Assembly: GCA_000378885.1 (NCBI GenBank)
Contig: KB900462.1
Coordinates: 23,621-87,620, forward strand
Reading direction: 5' to 3'
Source of the DNA: an actinobacterium SCGC AAA044-N04
GTDB lineage: Bacteria; Actinomycetota; Actinomycetes; Nanopelagicales; Nanopelagicaceae
Length of the DNA: 64,000 nucleotides
The position numbers and the translations under genes were made by a program. Each line of letters starts with the position of its first letter. The stretch's first letter is position 1. The notes beneath the pieces were generated by a model. The model made no database searches. It was not told the DNA's origin and worked only from the letters and a program-made list of their open reading frames with translations. Positions 16,992 through 25,944 of the stretch are shown here, piece by piece.

Positions 16992-17023
16992 AAAGAGAAG
17001 ACCACAGGAAGAGAGCCCCGCCC

Positions 17024-19525
17024 ATGTTTGAGCGCTTTACAGATCGAGCCCGCCGAGTCGTCGTGCTGGCCCAAGAAGAAGCTCGCATGCTCAATCACAA
17101 CTACATCGGCACAGAGCACATCTTGCTCGGACTCATCCATGAAGGTGAAGGCGTTGCTGCAAAAGGTCTTGAGTCATTAGGTATTTCACTTGAAGGCGTT
17201 CGCGCACAAGTAGAAGAAATTATTGGTCAAGGACAACAAGCTCCAAGTGGGCATATTCCATTTACTCCACGTGCAAAGAAAGTTCTAGAACTTTCACTTC
17301 GTGAAGCGTTGCAACTTGGTCACAACTACATTGGCACAGAACACATTTTGCTTGGCCTTATACGCGAAGGCGAAGGCGTTGCGGCGCAGGTTCTTGTAAA
17401 GCTTGGTGCTGATCTCAACCGTGTTCGCCAACAAGTTATTCAATTACTTTCTGGTTACCAAGGAAAAGAAGCTGTACAAACAGGTGGACCTGCAGAGGGC
17501 ACACCATCAACATCATTAGTTCTTGATCAATTCGGTCGCAACCTGACACAAGCAGCCCGCGAAGGAAAGCTCGATCCAGTTATTGGTCGCGAAAATGAAA
17601 TCGAACGTGTAATGCAAGTTCTTTCACGTCGCACAAAAAATAACCCAGTTCTAATCGGTGAACCAGGTGTTGGTAAGACTGCAGTTGTTGAAGGCCTTGC
17701 ACAAGCAATCTATAAGAACGATGTTCCAGAGACTTTGAAAGATAAGCAGCTCTATTCACTTGATCTTGGCGCACTTGTAGCCGGTAGCCGCTACCGTGGA
17801 GATTTCGAAGAGCGCTTGAAGAAAGTACTAAAAGAGATTAAAACTCGTGGAGACATCATTCTTTTCATCGATGAAATCCACACACTTGTCGGCGCAGGAG
17901 CTGCAGAAGGTGCAATTGATGCTGCCAGCATCTTGAAGCCAATGCTTGCACGTGGTGAACTACAGACAATCGGTGCAACAACTCTTGATGAGTATCGCAA
18001 GCATGTTGAAAAGGATGCAGCCCTTGAGCGCCGCTTCCAACCAATTCAAGTTAAAGAGCCATCAGTTGCTCACACAATTGAAATTTTGAAGGGTCTTCGC
18101 GATCGCTACGAAACTCACCACCGTGTTTCAATTACAGATGGTGCATTAGCTGCGGCAGCAAACCTTGCTGATCGTTATGTCTCAGATCGTTTCTTGCCAG
18201 ATAAGGCAATCGATTTAATCGATGAAGCAGGCTCACGCCTTCGTATCAAGCGCATGACTGCCCCTGCAGAACTTCGCGCATTTGATGACAAGATCGCAGA
18301 TGCCCGTAAGGAAAAAGAATCTGCCATCGATGGTCAAGATTTTGAAATGGCAGCATCACTTCGCGATAAGGAAAAGAATCTGATTGCTGAAAAGCATGAA
18401 GCTGAAAAGAATTGGAAAGCAACTGATCTAGATAAGGTCACTGAAGTTGATGAAGAACTCATCGCCCAGGTACTCTCAATCTCAACAGGAATCCCTGTCT
18501 TTAAACTTACAGAGGAAGAAACTGCACGCCTTCTTCGTATGGAAGATGAACTACACAACCGTGTTATTGGACAAGACCAAGCAATCAAGGCTTTGTCACA
18601 AGCAATCCGTCGCACACGCGCAGGTCTAAAGGATCCACGCCGTCCAGGTGGATCATTTATCTTCGCTGGTCCTTCAGGTGTTGGTAAGACTGAGCTTTCT
18701 CGCACACTTGCTTCATTCCTATTCGGTGATCAAGATGCATTAATTCAACTCGATATGTCTGAATACTCAGAGCGTCACACCGCATCTCGTTTGTTCGGTG
18801 CACCTCCAGGATATGTTGGATATGACGAGGGTGGACAGTTAACTGAAAAGGTTCGCCGTCGCCCATTCTCAGTTGTTCTTTTCGATGAAATCGAAAAAGC
18901 ACACCCAGATATCTTTAACTCACTTCTTCAGGTTCTTGAAGATGGTCGTCTAACAGATGCACAAGGACGCACTGTTGACTTCAAAAACACTGTCATCATC
19001 ATGACTACAAACCTTGGAACACGCGATATCTCAAAGAGCTTGGGTCTTGGTTTTGCCAACAGCGATGATGATCAAACAAATTATGAGCGCATGAAGGGCA
19101 AGGTAAGTGATGAACTTAAGTCTCACTTCCGTCCTGAGTTCCTCAACCGCATTGATGACGTCATCGTCTTCCACCAGTTGACTAAGGATCAGATTATTCA
19201 AATTGTTGATTTGATGATCAAGAACCTTGATGATCGTTTGCAAGCAAAGGACATGGGAATTGAATTAACTCCTGCAGCTAAGGATCTGCTTGCTGCACGT
19301 GGTTATGACCCACTTCTTGGTGCACGCCCACTTCGTCGCACAATTCAACGTGAAATCGAAGATGCTCTTTCAGAGCGCATCTTGTTCGGTGAACTAAAGG
19401 CGGGGGAAATCATCGTTGTTGATGTTGAGGGAGTAGACGCAGAAGCTGTCTTCACATTTAAGGGTGCTACTAAGGCGCAAATGCCTGATTCACCTGAAGA
19501 TCTTGCTGAAGCACCAACTGCTTAG
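17024..19525 (+). CDS. clpC: ATP-dependent Clp protease ATP-binding subunit ClpC
   Basis: 833 residues. This double-ring AAA+ unfoldase feeds substrates to ClpP. Two N-terminal Clp repeats (about 1-145) each contain a [13 protein letters not shown] segment. Walker A of ring 1 is GEPGVGKT (212-219) and of ring 2 is GPSGVGKT (from 549). A UVR-like coiled-coil ([25 protein letters not shown] region, about 425-460) separates the rings and marks ClpC rather than ClpB. Walker B motifs are LFIDEIH and VLFDEIEK. It has its own promoter region. The SOUL gene begins 7 bp after its stop. Confidence 0.97.
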   Translation: MFERFTDRARRVVVLAQEEARMLNHNYIGTEHILLGLIHEGEGVAAKGLESLGISLEGVRAQVEEIIGQGQQAPSGHIPFTPRAKKVLELSLREALQLGHNYIGTEHILLGLIREGEGVAAQVLVKLGADLNRVRQQVIQLLSGYQGKEAVQTGGPAEGTPSTSLVLDQFGRNLTQAAREGKLDPVIGRENEIERVMQVLSRRTKNNPVLIGEPGVGKTAVVEGLAQAIYKNDVPETLKDKQLYSLDLGALVAGSRYRGDFEERLKKVLKEIKTRGDIILFIDEIHTLVGAGAAEGAIDAASILKPMLARGELQTIGATTLDEYRKHVEKDAALERRFQPIQVKEPSVAHTIEILKGLRDRYETHHRVSITDGALAAAANLADRYVSDRFLPDKAIDLIDEAGSRLRIKRMTAPAELRAFDDKIADARKEKESAIDGQDFEMAASLRDKEKNLIAEKHEAEKNWKATDLDKVTEVDEELIAQVLSISTGIPVFKLTEEETARLLRMEDELHNRVIGQDQAIKALSQAIRRTRAGLKDPRRPGGSFIFAGPSGVGKTELSRTLASFLFGDQDALIQLDMSEYSERHTASRLFGAPPGYVGYDEGGQLTEKVRRRPFSVVLFDEIEKAHPDIFNSLLQVLEDGRLTDAQGRTVDFKNTVIIMTTNLGTRDISKSLGLGFANSDDDQTNYERMKGKVSDELKSHFRPEFLNRIDDVIVFHQLTKDQIIQIVDLMIKNLDDRLQAKDMGIELTPAAKDLLAARGYDPLLGARPLRRTIQREIEDALSERILFGELKAGEIIVVDVEGVDAEAVFTFKGATKAQMPDSPEDLAEAPTA

Positions 19526-19532
19526 TAACTAA

Positions 19533-20054
19533 ATGACTAAGAGGCAAGAGTTCACGGTTTTAAAAACCTATCCAGGCTTTGAAATCCGTGAATATAAGCC
19601 CTGTGTAATTGCCGAAGTCAAAAGTTCTGCTAATTACTCCGATGCTGGAAGTTCAGCTTTTCGTTCACTCTTTGGTTACATCTCCAAAGGCAATAATGCC
19701 GAGCAGGCAATAGCTATGACTGCCCCTGTGATTACTGCGAAAAAATTCGACAATCTCACTGAGGATGAATGGTTTGTCTCATTTGTGATGCCAGCAGGAA
19801 GCACACTTGCCGATATGCCTCTGCCAATTAATTCTAAGGTTGTCTTGCGCGAACTGGGTGCAGAGATTTGTGTTGCTGCTTCATTTCGTGGCAAAGCAAC
19901 TACTGCCTTATCTGCAGAGAAAATCGCTGCACTTCGTGCAGCTGCCGAAAAGCAAAACGTGGCACTTTCTGCGGAGACTAGAGTCGCTCGCTTTGATCCA
20001 CCATTTAAACCCAGTTTCCTGCAATACAACGAGATTGTGATTCCAACTAATTAA
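19533..20054 (+). CDS. SOUL/HEBP-type heme-binding domain protein
   Basis: 173 residues covering one SOUL domain: TYPGFEIREYKPCVIAEV at the N terminus, then GNNAEQAIAMTAPVI (the usual I-x-MTxPV motif), FVMPAG, and RVARFDPPFKPSFLQYNEI at the C terminus. SOUL proteins bind heme or tetrapyrroles in eukaryotes; bacterial members are little studied, so a heme role is inferred. No signal peptide, so cytoplasmic. It follows clpC by 7 bp and is probably read through from it. Why it sits beside a Clp unfoldase is unclear. Confidence 0.85.
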   Translation: MTKRQEFTVLKTYPGFEIREYKPCVIAEVKSSANYSDAGSSAFRSLFGYISKGNNAEQAIAMTAPVITAKKFDNLTEDEWFVSFVMPAGSTLADMPLPINSKVVLRELGAEICVAASFRGKATTALSAEKIAALRAAAEKQNVALSAETRVARFDPPFKPSFLQYNEIVIPTN

Positions 20055-20177
20055 GAGTTAGTGAAAGTAAGGGATTACGTACTGTTCCTTGTGCGAGAAC
20101 TATAAAACTCAGGCTAGCTTTAGAGAATTAGGCGGCCATAGGCATCCAAAGCACTTCTCGCAATGCTGTCCCGTTGC

Positions 20178-20183
20178 TACTCT
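20178..20183 (+). promoter_or_regulatory. candidate -10 box TACTCT, leaderless start of the secreted HExxH protein
   Basis: TACTCT is followed by 6 nt and a GTG at 20190. That GTG begins an ideal signal peptide, whereas the in-frame ATG at 20163 adds nine residues of poor signal character. The box therefore also decides the start codon. Confidence 0.45.
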
Positions 20184-20189
20184 TCAAAG

Positions 20190-21533
20190 GTGAAGCGCGC
20201 CCTGACCACCATATTGATTGCCTCTTTAGCCTTAGCAATCAGCCCTGTAATCTCAAGCGCTGCCGTTAAAGCAGGGGATGCATGTAAGAAGGCGGGTCAG
20301 GTAAGCAGCGCTGCAGGTAAGAAGTACACCTGCATTAAAAAGGGTAAGAAGTTAGTTTGGAACAAAGGCGTGGTCTTTATTAAGCCAACTCCAACCCCAG
20401 TTCCAACCCCAGTTCCAACTCCAACCCCAACTCCAACCCCAGTTCCAACTCCAACCCCAATAATTGATCCACTAACTGCTCAATTAGAGCTCGAAAAAAT
20501 TAATTTCAAAAATGACATGGTCTTTAGAATCACGGATGAAGTTCTCGAACGAAAAGCAGATAGTGGAAAATTCTTTAAATCTGATTCAAGATTGGTTGGT
20601 AACTTTCAAGCCGTTCGTGCTGCAGCCTATAACACAATTGTGAATCACAAGCCTGATGTTTCTCACCCAAAAATTATATTTGAATATCAGATTAGCAAGA
20701 CTTTCCCAAAAATATTAGCGGACTACTCAGTAAAGCAAATTGAAGCGTCTGCAAATTATTGGAATTTTGTTCTTGATGTACCAACTTCAATCACAATTAA
20801 GTTGGTTACTGAACAAGATCGTGATTCTGTATTGCAAGATCCTTTAATGTTTTCAGGAATGGGACAAGCTCTTGATCGTTTGGCGAATTGGGACCCTAAC
20901 ACACATCTAATTTTTTTCACTGGTGGTGGTGGATATCTTTCTCATAAAAGTAATGGCTCAATTAGGGGCGTACTTATGCTTGCTACATCAAGTCGTGCTT
21001 ACACAGAACGTATGAACTTTGAATGGCCAGCGACTGCATCCCATGAATTTGCTCATGTGATTCAGGGATACTTCTTTAAGGATCGTTTGCCAGAGTTAAC
21101 CGACGATCAATACCAAGCTGTCAGCCCTGATAATTTCCGTGAAGGAACTGCAAACCTCTTTGGCTATGCACTTTCATTAGGTAACTTAGGTTGGTACAGC
21201 GATGCAATGGATAAAAACCTTCTAAATTGCCTGAATGATGTAGGAAATTGGGCTCGAACTCAAAGCGAATCAGACATTATCGAATTACTAAATGCGACCG
21301 AGTTAAGAACTCCTGATGAGGCACACACAATGGCCTATCCAATGGGTGCACTACTTTATGAATGGGTTCTTTACAAATATGGTCTTGAAAAAGTTCAGGA
21401 ATTATTCAAAGGCCAAGGTATAACTGTTGACTATTCTGCAAATATTAAGAAAGTGCTTGGTGTGAGTAAGGTTGAACTCTACAAAGATGCTGCACCTTAT
21501 ATTCTTGCCACAATCAAAAGTGTCAAAGGATAA
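20190..21533 (+). CDS. secreted HExxH metallopeptidase-like protein with Pro-Thr linker
   Basis: 447 residues from the GTG at 20190 (an ATG at 20163 would add 9). Domains: signal peptide (MKRALTTIL, ending SSAA); a short two-Cys module (AGDACKKAGQ then YTCIKKGKKLVWNKG); a Pro-Thr/Pro-Val linker; then a catalytic-type domain. The zinc motif H285-E-F-A-H289 lies in a hydrophobic helix, and E318 in NFREGTANLFGY is a plausible third ligand, the arrangement of gluzincins. Substrate unknown; extracellular protein or peptide degradation is likely. I do not recognise a named peptidase family. It converges with the GNAT gene over a 59-bp spacer. Confidence 0.75.
   Translation: MKRALTTILIASLALAISPVISSAAVKAGDACKKAGQVSSAAGKKYTCIKKGKKLVWNKGVVFIKPTPTPVPTPVPTPTPTPTPVPTPTPIIDPLTAQLELEKINFKNDMVFRITDEVLERKADSGKFFKSDSRLVGNFQAVRAAAYNTIVNHKPDVSHPKIIFEYQISKTFPKILADYSVKQIEASANYWNFVLDVPTSITIKLVTEQDRDSVLQDPLMFSGMGQALDRLANWDPNTHLIFFTGGGGYLSHKSNGSIRGVLMLATSSRAYTERMNFEWPATASHEFAHVIQGYFFKDRLPELTDDQYQAVSPDNFREGTANLFGYALSLGNLGWYSDAMDKNLLNCLNDVGNWARTQSESDIIELLNATELRTPDEAHTMAYPMGALLYEWVLYKYGLEKVQELFKGQGITVDYSANIKKVLGVSKVELYKDAAPYILATIKSVKG
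20385..20460 (+). repeat. Pro-Thr/Pro-Val coding tandem repeat
   Basis: About 76 bp built from hexamers CCAACT/CCAACC with CCAGTT interruptions, encoding alternating PT and PV dipeptides. It is a flexible extracellular linker between the two-Cys module and the peptidase-like domain. Such simple repeats change length by slippage. Confidence 0.9.
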
Positions 21534-21555
21534 AATCTAAAGGGTAATAGATTTT
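21532..21555. terminator. possible bidirectional AT-rich hairpin between convergent genes
   Basis: AAAATCTA (21532-21539) and TAGATTTT (21548-21555) form a perfect 8-bp inverted repeat with an 8-nt loop, starting within the stop codon of the peptidase-like gene. The stem is AT-rich with only one G-C pair, and the T run is part of the stem, so termination would be weak. It lies between convergent genes and could act both ways. Confidence 0.3.
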
Positions 21556-21592
21556 AAGTTCACAGGAATTTGAAGTTTTGGTTGGAGGTTAA

Positions 21593-22060
21593 TTAACTCC
21601 CAAGTTTTTTAAGTGCATCTCCGCTAAGACGAAATACCGTCCATTCATCCATGGCCACTGCGCCTATGGATTTATAGAGTTCAATCGAAGGTTCATTCCA
21701 ATCAAGAACCCACCATTGGAATCTTTCATACCCGCGTTCCACACATATCTTTGCAAGAGTTTTTAGGAATCCCATTCCAAAACCTTTGCCACGATGGGCA
21801 GGATCAACATAGAGATCTTCTAAATACAGACCTGGTTTTCCTAGCCATGTTGAGTAATTCAAGAACCAAATTGCTATACCAATTACTTCACCATCAACTT
21901 CGGCAACATGGCAGAAAGCGCTTGGCTTATCACCAAAGATTGTTTCTTCAATTTGTTGCAACGTTGCCTTTGCCTCTAGTGGGGCTTTTTCATACTCAGC
22001 TAAATCTTTAATGAGTTGCAGGATGCGTGGAGCATCTTGCTTTATAGCAACGCGGATCAT
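21593..22060 (-). CDS. GNAT N-acetyltransferase, diamine/thialysine acetyltransferase-like
   Basis: 155 residues, a single GNAT domain. The acetyl-CoA motif is VDPAHRGKGFGMGFLKTLAKI. The sequences LYLEDLYV, FQWWVLDWNEPSIELYKSIGA and a final EWTVFRLSG match the SSAT/thialysine acetyltransferase group, which acetylates polyamines or lysine analogues. The substrate is uncertain. It overlaps mutY by 4 bp (ATGA) and is the last gene of radA-mutY-GNAT. Confidence 0.82.
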   Translation of the reverse strand: MIRVAIKQDAPRILQLIKDLAEYEKAPLEAKATLQQIEETIFGDKPSAFCHVAEVDGEVIGIAIWFLNYSTWLGKPGLYLEDLYVDPAHRGKGFGMGFLKTLAKICVERGYERFQWWVLDWNEPSIELYKSIGAVAMDEWTVFRLSGDALKKLGS

Positions 22061-22908
22061 GCGGGCAGTCTATAACGCTTGCGGGGGATAGCTTCTATAA
22101 GTAAATCTGCCTGCAGAGTTTTAAGAGCTTTTTCAACTTGTGACTCATCTGGCCAGAGTTTTTTGATTGCATTCTCAGTTAGCGATTCATTCTCACGCAG
22201 AGCTTGAACGATTGTGCCACGGCACTTTCTATCGGTGCCGTGCCAATCTTGAGATTTACGTACTAAATCGGTTTTTGGATAACCATTCTTTCGCCAATTA
22301 CATTGGCCAATGACTGGACACTGCTCACAGATTGGGTTTTTAGATGTGCACACCAGAGCGCCAAGTTCCATCGTTGCAGCAGCCCATATGTGAGCATTCT
22401 TTGGAGGTTGCAGAGCAAGCCGCGAAGCTTTCTCTCTAGTTGTTGGTGCTGGCTTTGGATGTTCATTTCCATCAATGATGCGGGTTAACAACCGTCTGAT
22501 ATTCACGTCCATGACAAGAGTTTGTTTTTCAAAAGCAAAAGCTCCTATTGCAGCCGCGGTGTATTCACCGATGCCGGGAAGAGTTTGTAAGGTGGCAGGA
22601 TCTTCTGGGACTTGGTTATTGAAATCTTCGGCAATGATTTGTGCTGCAGCATGTAGGCGAAGAGCACGACGTGGATAGCCAAGTCGTCCCCACGCTGTAA
22701 TAACTTCGGCCGGTGATGCTTTAGCTAAATCTTTAGGAGTTGGCCAACGCTTCATCCATTCATCCCATTTAGGAAGAACACGGTTGACCGGAGTTTGTTG
22801 CAACATGTATTCGCTGACCATGACACCCCAAGGTGTTGTTTTGCGCCATGGCAGATCGCGTTTGTTTTTCTTAAACCAGGAAACTATCGGTTTTTCTAAC
22901 TGGTTCAT
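22057..22908 (-). CDS. mutY: adenine DNA glycosylase
   Basis: 283 residues. It removes adenine mispaired with 8-oxoguanine. Catalytic E33 (VSEYMLQQTPV) and D134 (VMDVNIRRLL), the helix-hairpin-helix LPGIGEYTAAAI and the iron-sulfur cysteines C187, C194, C197 and C203 (C-x6-C-x2-C-x5-C) are all present. The C-terminal NUDT1-like part is short, about 70 residues shorter than in E. coli, typical of actinobacterial MutY. It overlaps radA upstream and the GNAT gene downstream by 4 bp each. Confidence 0.95.
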   Translation of the reverse strand: MNQLEKPIVSWFKKNKRDLPWRKTTPWGVMVSEYMLQQTPVNRVLPKWDEWMKRWPTPKDLAKASPAEVITAWGRLGYPRRALRLHAAAQIIAEDFNNQVPEDPATLQTLPGIGEYTAAAIGAFAFEKQTLVMDVNIRRLLTRIIDGNEHPKPAPTTREKASRLALQPPKNAHIWAAATMELGALVCTSKNPICEQCPVIGQCNWRKNGYPKTDLVRKSQDWHGTDRKCRGTIVQALRENESLTENAIKKLWPDESQVEKALKTLQADLLIEAIPRKRYRLPA

Positions 22909-24272
22909 TCGCCAGTGATTTTTACCCGTTTGAGTGCTTGATCAAGACGTGAAACTTCAAAGATCTCCATACCTGCAATCTTTGTCTCTGATCCAGATGG
23001 AACTAATGCGCGTTTGAAACCTAAACGAAATGCTTCCTGCAGGCGGCGATCAACGCCACTCACCTTACGAATTTCACCTGCTAGACCAACTTCACCGATT
23101 GCAACTAAATCAGAAGGCAAAGCTAAACCTTTAGCTGCAGATGCAACGGCTAAAGCCAACGCTAAATCAGCAGCGGGCTCTGACATTTTCATGCCACCAA
23201 CTGTTGCTGCATAAACATCGCGGCCACCTACTCGAACACCTGCGCGAAGTTCTAGAACAGCTAAAGTCATTGATGTGCGGGCAGAATCAAGGCCAGAGAC
23301 AACACGACGTGCATTTCCAAAATCATTCTCACGCCCTTGGCTTACTAACGCTTGAATCTCTGCAAGTAAAGGACGGCGGCCTTCAAGAGTGACAGTCACG
23401 CACGTTCCAGGCACTGGTTCTGCATGGCGGGATGTAAAAAGCCCAGTTGGGTCAAGCACAGATTCAATTCCTGAATCACTTAAATCAAAACATCCCACTT
23501 CATCAGATGCACCAAAGCGGTTTTTAATTGCACGGATAAGACGAAGACGTGAGTGACGCTCTCCTTCAAACTGCAAAACAACATCAACAATGTGTTCAAG
23601 AAGTCTAGGACCTGCGATAGAGCCATCTTTAGTCACATGGCCCACAAGAAGTAATGTGATGTCACGATCTTTACAGATACGAATAAGTGCTCCAGCAACT
23701 TCGCGCACTTGTGTCACACCACCAGGTGAGCCATCTGCGGAGCTGCTACCAATAGTTTGTACTGAGTCAATAATGAGTAACTGTGGTTTAACGGCGTCAA
23801 TGTGAGCAATGACTGCGCCGAGATCTGTTTCAGATGCTAGAAAGAGTTGTGGGTCAATTGCTTTAATGCGCTCTGCACGTAGTCGGACTTGTGATGCAGA
23901 TTCTTCACCACTGACATAGAGGGCAGGAATTCCTTTAGCTGCAGTTTGCGCCGCAACTGAGAGAAGTAGCGTTGATTTACCAACTCCAGGTTCACCCGCT
24001 AACAAGATTGCAGCACCTGGAACTAATCCACCACCGAGTACGCGATCGAGCTCTGATACGCCTGTAGGACGGGCATGTGCTGCAGATAGATCAACATCTC
24101 CAATAGGAGTTGCTTTACTTGTTACATTTCCAGGAACAAGTGAGAGTTTCTTGGGCGCAGCTAACTCTTCTACAGAGCCCCATGCTTGGCATTCACCGCA
24201 GCGGCCAACCCATTTTTGCGAGCTCCAACCGCATTCACTACAGCGGAATGGATCTTTCTCAACTTTGGCCAT
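22905..24272 (-). CDS. radA: DNA repair protein RadA
   Basis: 455 residues. RadA is a RecA-like ATPase that promotes branch migration in recombination repair. The N-terminal zinc finger has C11, C14, C25 and C28. Walker A is GEPGVGKS (93-100), the RadA-specific KNRFG motif lies in IKNRFGASDEVGCF, and the C-terminal Lon-like domain ends with GEVGLAGEIRKVSGVDRRL. The start at 24272 has TAGGCT 6 nt upstream and no Shine-Dalgarno. It leads the radA-mutY-GNAT unit, all joined by ATGA overlaps. Confidence 0.96.
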   Translation of the reverse strand: MAKVEKDPFRCSECGWSSQKWVGRCGECQAWGSVEELAAPKKLSLVPGNVTSKATPIGDVDLSAAHARPTGVSELDRVLGGGLVPGAAILLAGEPGVGKSTLLLSVAAQTAAKGIPALYVSGEESASQVRLRAERIKAIDPQLFLASETDLGAVIAHIDAVKPQLLIIDSVQTIGSSSADGSPGGVTQVREVAGALIRICKDRDITLLLVGHVTKDGSIAGPRLLEHIVDVVLQFEGERHSRLRLIRAIKNRFGASDEVGCFDLSDSGIESVLDPTGLFTSRHAEPVPGTCVTVTLEGRRPLLAEIQALVSQGRENDFGNARRVVSGLDSARTSMTLAVLELRAGVRVGGRDVYAATVGGMKMSEPAADLALALAVASAAKGLALPSDLVAIGEVGLAGEIRKVSGVDRRLQEAFRLGFKRALVPSGSETKIAGMEIFEVSRLDQALKRVKITGE

Positions 24273-24278
24273 GGGTAG

Positions 24279-24284
24279 AGCCTA
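24279..24284 (-). promoter_or_regulatory. candidate -10 box TAGGCT, leaderless start of radA
   Basis: On the minus strand TAGGCT is followed by 6 nt (CTACCC) and the radA ATG at 24272. It lies in the 26-bp spacer after the Cys-rich protein gene. Confidence 0.5.
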
Positions 24285-24298
24285 GAACGAAGGACTGA

Positions 24299-25111
24299 CT
24301 ATTTCTTCTGGGCAGCAAGTGTTGCTGGATGTTGGATGACAAAGAGGGGAAGTGAACGGGACTGAGCATCCTTAATACCTGCAATTCGGATATCACACAG
24401 GCGTGCCAGCTCAGCGTAGGCCTGCTCACCCATAAGTTTTTGGAGTTCATACTTATTGGAGATATACACCGGCTCGGTTCCTACGTGTGCATCAGGATTG
24501 CTTGTGCAGTACCAATCGAAATCTTCTCCGCCATCGCCCCATGCAAGGCGCTCATATTCACCGATAACGGTAATTGAATATTCGCGCTCGCCAACTTCGC
24601 GAGTTTCAAAACTACGACGTAATGGCAACTGCCAGCAAACATCTGGCTTGGTATCTACAAAGTGTTTCTTTTCTTTGATTGCTAAGTGGTGCAGTACGCA
24701 ACCAAATGAACCAGTGAAACCTTCCGCCTCATAACCTTTGCGGTTTAAGAAAATACATCCATCTTCAACGCGACGTGTCTTGCGATCGCCATCTTCATCT
24801 TTTTCAGAAATACGTAAAGCCCCACCAGGCTTTTTTGGACGAGCCTCTGAATAGAACTGCCACATATCTGGAGTTAAGTAAGCGGCAGCTTTATCTGTGC
24901 GCTTTTCATCATCTTCATCTGTATACATCGCACCTTCAGTGCAGCAACCACTAAATGGTTGGCTCTTAAATACTCCTTGGCAACCATCGCCATAAATACA
25001 GGTCCAATATGAGGTCAACCATGTGAGGTCGCACTTGAAGATTTCTTCTTCGTCATTGGGGTCGCTAAATTCAACCCAATCACGCGCAAACCCAGGTTTT
25101 AATTCAGACAT
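24299..25111 (-). CDS. conserved actinobacterial Cys-rich protein, function unknown
   Basis: 270 residues from the ATG at 25111; an in-frame ATG at 25132 would add 7 residues but has no signal before it. Eight or more Cys residues occur in conserved-looking settings: CDLTWLTSYWTCIYGDGC, SGCCTEGAMYTDEDDEKR, EDGCIFLNRKG, GCVLHHLA and PDVCWQLPLRR. This pattern recalls YkgJ/DUF3109-type metal-cluster proteins and a conserved actinobacterial family I recognise by sequence but cannot name. Cytoplasmic, with no signal peptide. It precedes radA by 26 bp and is divergent from proC with facing promoters. Biochemical role unknown. Confidence 0.8.
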   Translation of the reverse strand: MSELKPGFARDWVEFSDPNDEEEIFKCDLTWLTSYWTCIYGDGCQGVFKSQPFSGCCTEGAMYTDEDDEKRTDKAAAYLTPDMWQFYSEARPKKPGGALRISEKDEDGDRKTRRVEDGCIFLNRKGYEAEGFTGSFGCVLHHLAIKEKKHFVDTKPDVCWQLPLRRSFETREVGEREYSITVIGEYERLAWGDGGEDFDWYCTSNPDAHVGTEPVYISNKYELQKLMGEQAYAELARLCDIRIAGIKDAQSRSLPLFVIQHPATLAAQKK

Positions 25112-25119
25112 AGTCGCAG

Positions 25120-25125
25120 AGCCTA
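25120..25125 (-). promoter_or_regulatory. candidate -10 box TAGGCT for the Cys-rich protein gene
   Basis: On the minus strand TAGGCT lies 8 nt before the ATG at 25111, giving a leader of 0-2 nt. With the flanking base it forms one arm of a 7-bp inverted repeat; the other arm is the proC -10 region at 25137-25143. Confidence 0.4.
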
Positions 25126-25137
25126 CAGGCATAAAGG

Positions 25138-25143
25138 TAGGCT
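25138..25143 (+). promoter_or_regulatory. candidate -10 box TAGGCT, leaderless start of proC
   Basis: TAGGCT is followed by 6 nt and the proC ATG at 25150. Together with the opposite-strand box at 25120-25125 it makes a pair of divergent promoters whose -10 boxes lie only 12 bp apart, so each would occlude the other. Confidence 0.5.
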
Positions 25144-25149
25144 TGTTAC

Positions 25150-25944
25150 ATGAATCAAGTTGGAGTAATCGGGGCCGGAGTAATGGGCGAAGCCCTTATC
25201 GCTGCGCTGATTGCTTATGGCACTGCGCCAGGTTCCATTACTATCTCTGAAAAGCGTAAAGACCGAGCTGATGAACTACGTGAACGCTATGGAATCAAGG
25301 TTGAAGATGTTGCAACTAATGTTTCCAAAGCTGATGCGCTCCTTCTTGTAGTTAAACCACAAGATATGGCTGCAGTCCTAGATGAAATCAAGGGATCAAT
25401 CAATAAATCAGCCGTAGTCATCACATTTGCAGCAGGCAAGAAGATCTCATTCATTGAACAAGGACTTGGAACGGGTAATCCAGTTGTTCGCGTAATGCCA
25501 AATACCCCAACTTTGGTTGGCGCGGGAATGGCTGCAATCTCACTTGGAGCAGGCGTAAGTGCAGATCAATCTAAATTTGTCTCAGGTTTTCTAGCTGCAA
25601 CTGGCAAAGTGATTGAAGTCAGTGAAGATCTGCAAGATGCAGTGACTGCAACCAGTGGATCAGGTCCTGCCTACTTCTTTAGATTCGTTGAAGCAATGGT
25701 TGAAGGCGCTAAAGCTCTTGGTTTATCTGATGCTGATGCAACAACTCTAACAGTGCAAACAATTGTTGGGGCAGCAAAATTGCTCGATGAATCAGGAAAG
25801 AATGCAACAACCTTGCGCGAAAATGTCACAAGCCCAAACGGAACAACTGCCGCAGCTCTTGCCTCCTTTGAATCACATCAACTGGGTGATGTAGTTGCCC
25901 AAGCTATGAAAGCCGCGCGCGATCGCTCGCAGGAATTAGCTTGA
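25150..25944 (+). CDS. proC: pyrroline-5-carboxylate reductase
   Basis: 264 residues. It reduces pyrroline-5-carboxylate to proline with NAD(P)H. The N-terminal Rossmann motif is VIGAGVMGEAL, followed by VVKPQDM, VRVMPNTP and the C-terminal signature region (SGSGPAYFFRFVEAM, then ENVTSPNGTTAAAL). Start fixed by a -10 box 6 nt upstream. The next gene overlaps the stop (TTGA). In mycobacteria proC is also close to the tiny bS22 gene, which here follows two genes on. Confidence 0.96.
   Translation: MNQVGVIGAGVMGEALIAALIAYGTAPGSITISEKRKDRADELRERYGIKVEDVATNVSKADALLLVVKPQDMAAVLDEIKGSINKSAVVITFAAGKKISFIEQGLGTGNPVVRVMPNTPTLVGAGMAAISLGAGVSADQSKFVSGFLAATGKVIEVSEDLQDAVTATSGSGPAYFFRFVEAMVEGAKALGLSDADATTLTVQTIVGAAKLLDESGKNATTLRENVTSPNGTTAAALASFESHQLGDVVAQAMKAARDRSQELA

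Noticed and set aside
20385..20460. CRISPR-like or regulatory short repeat array
   Set aside because: The repeats are in frame, encode a Pro-Thr linker and have no spacers.
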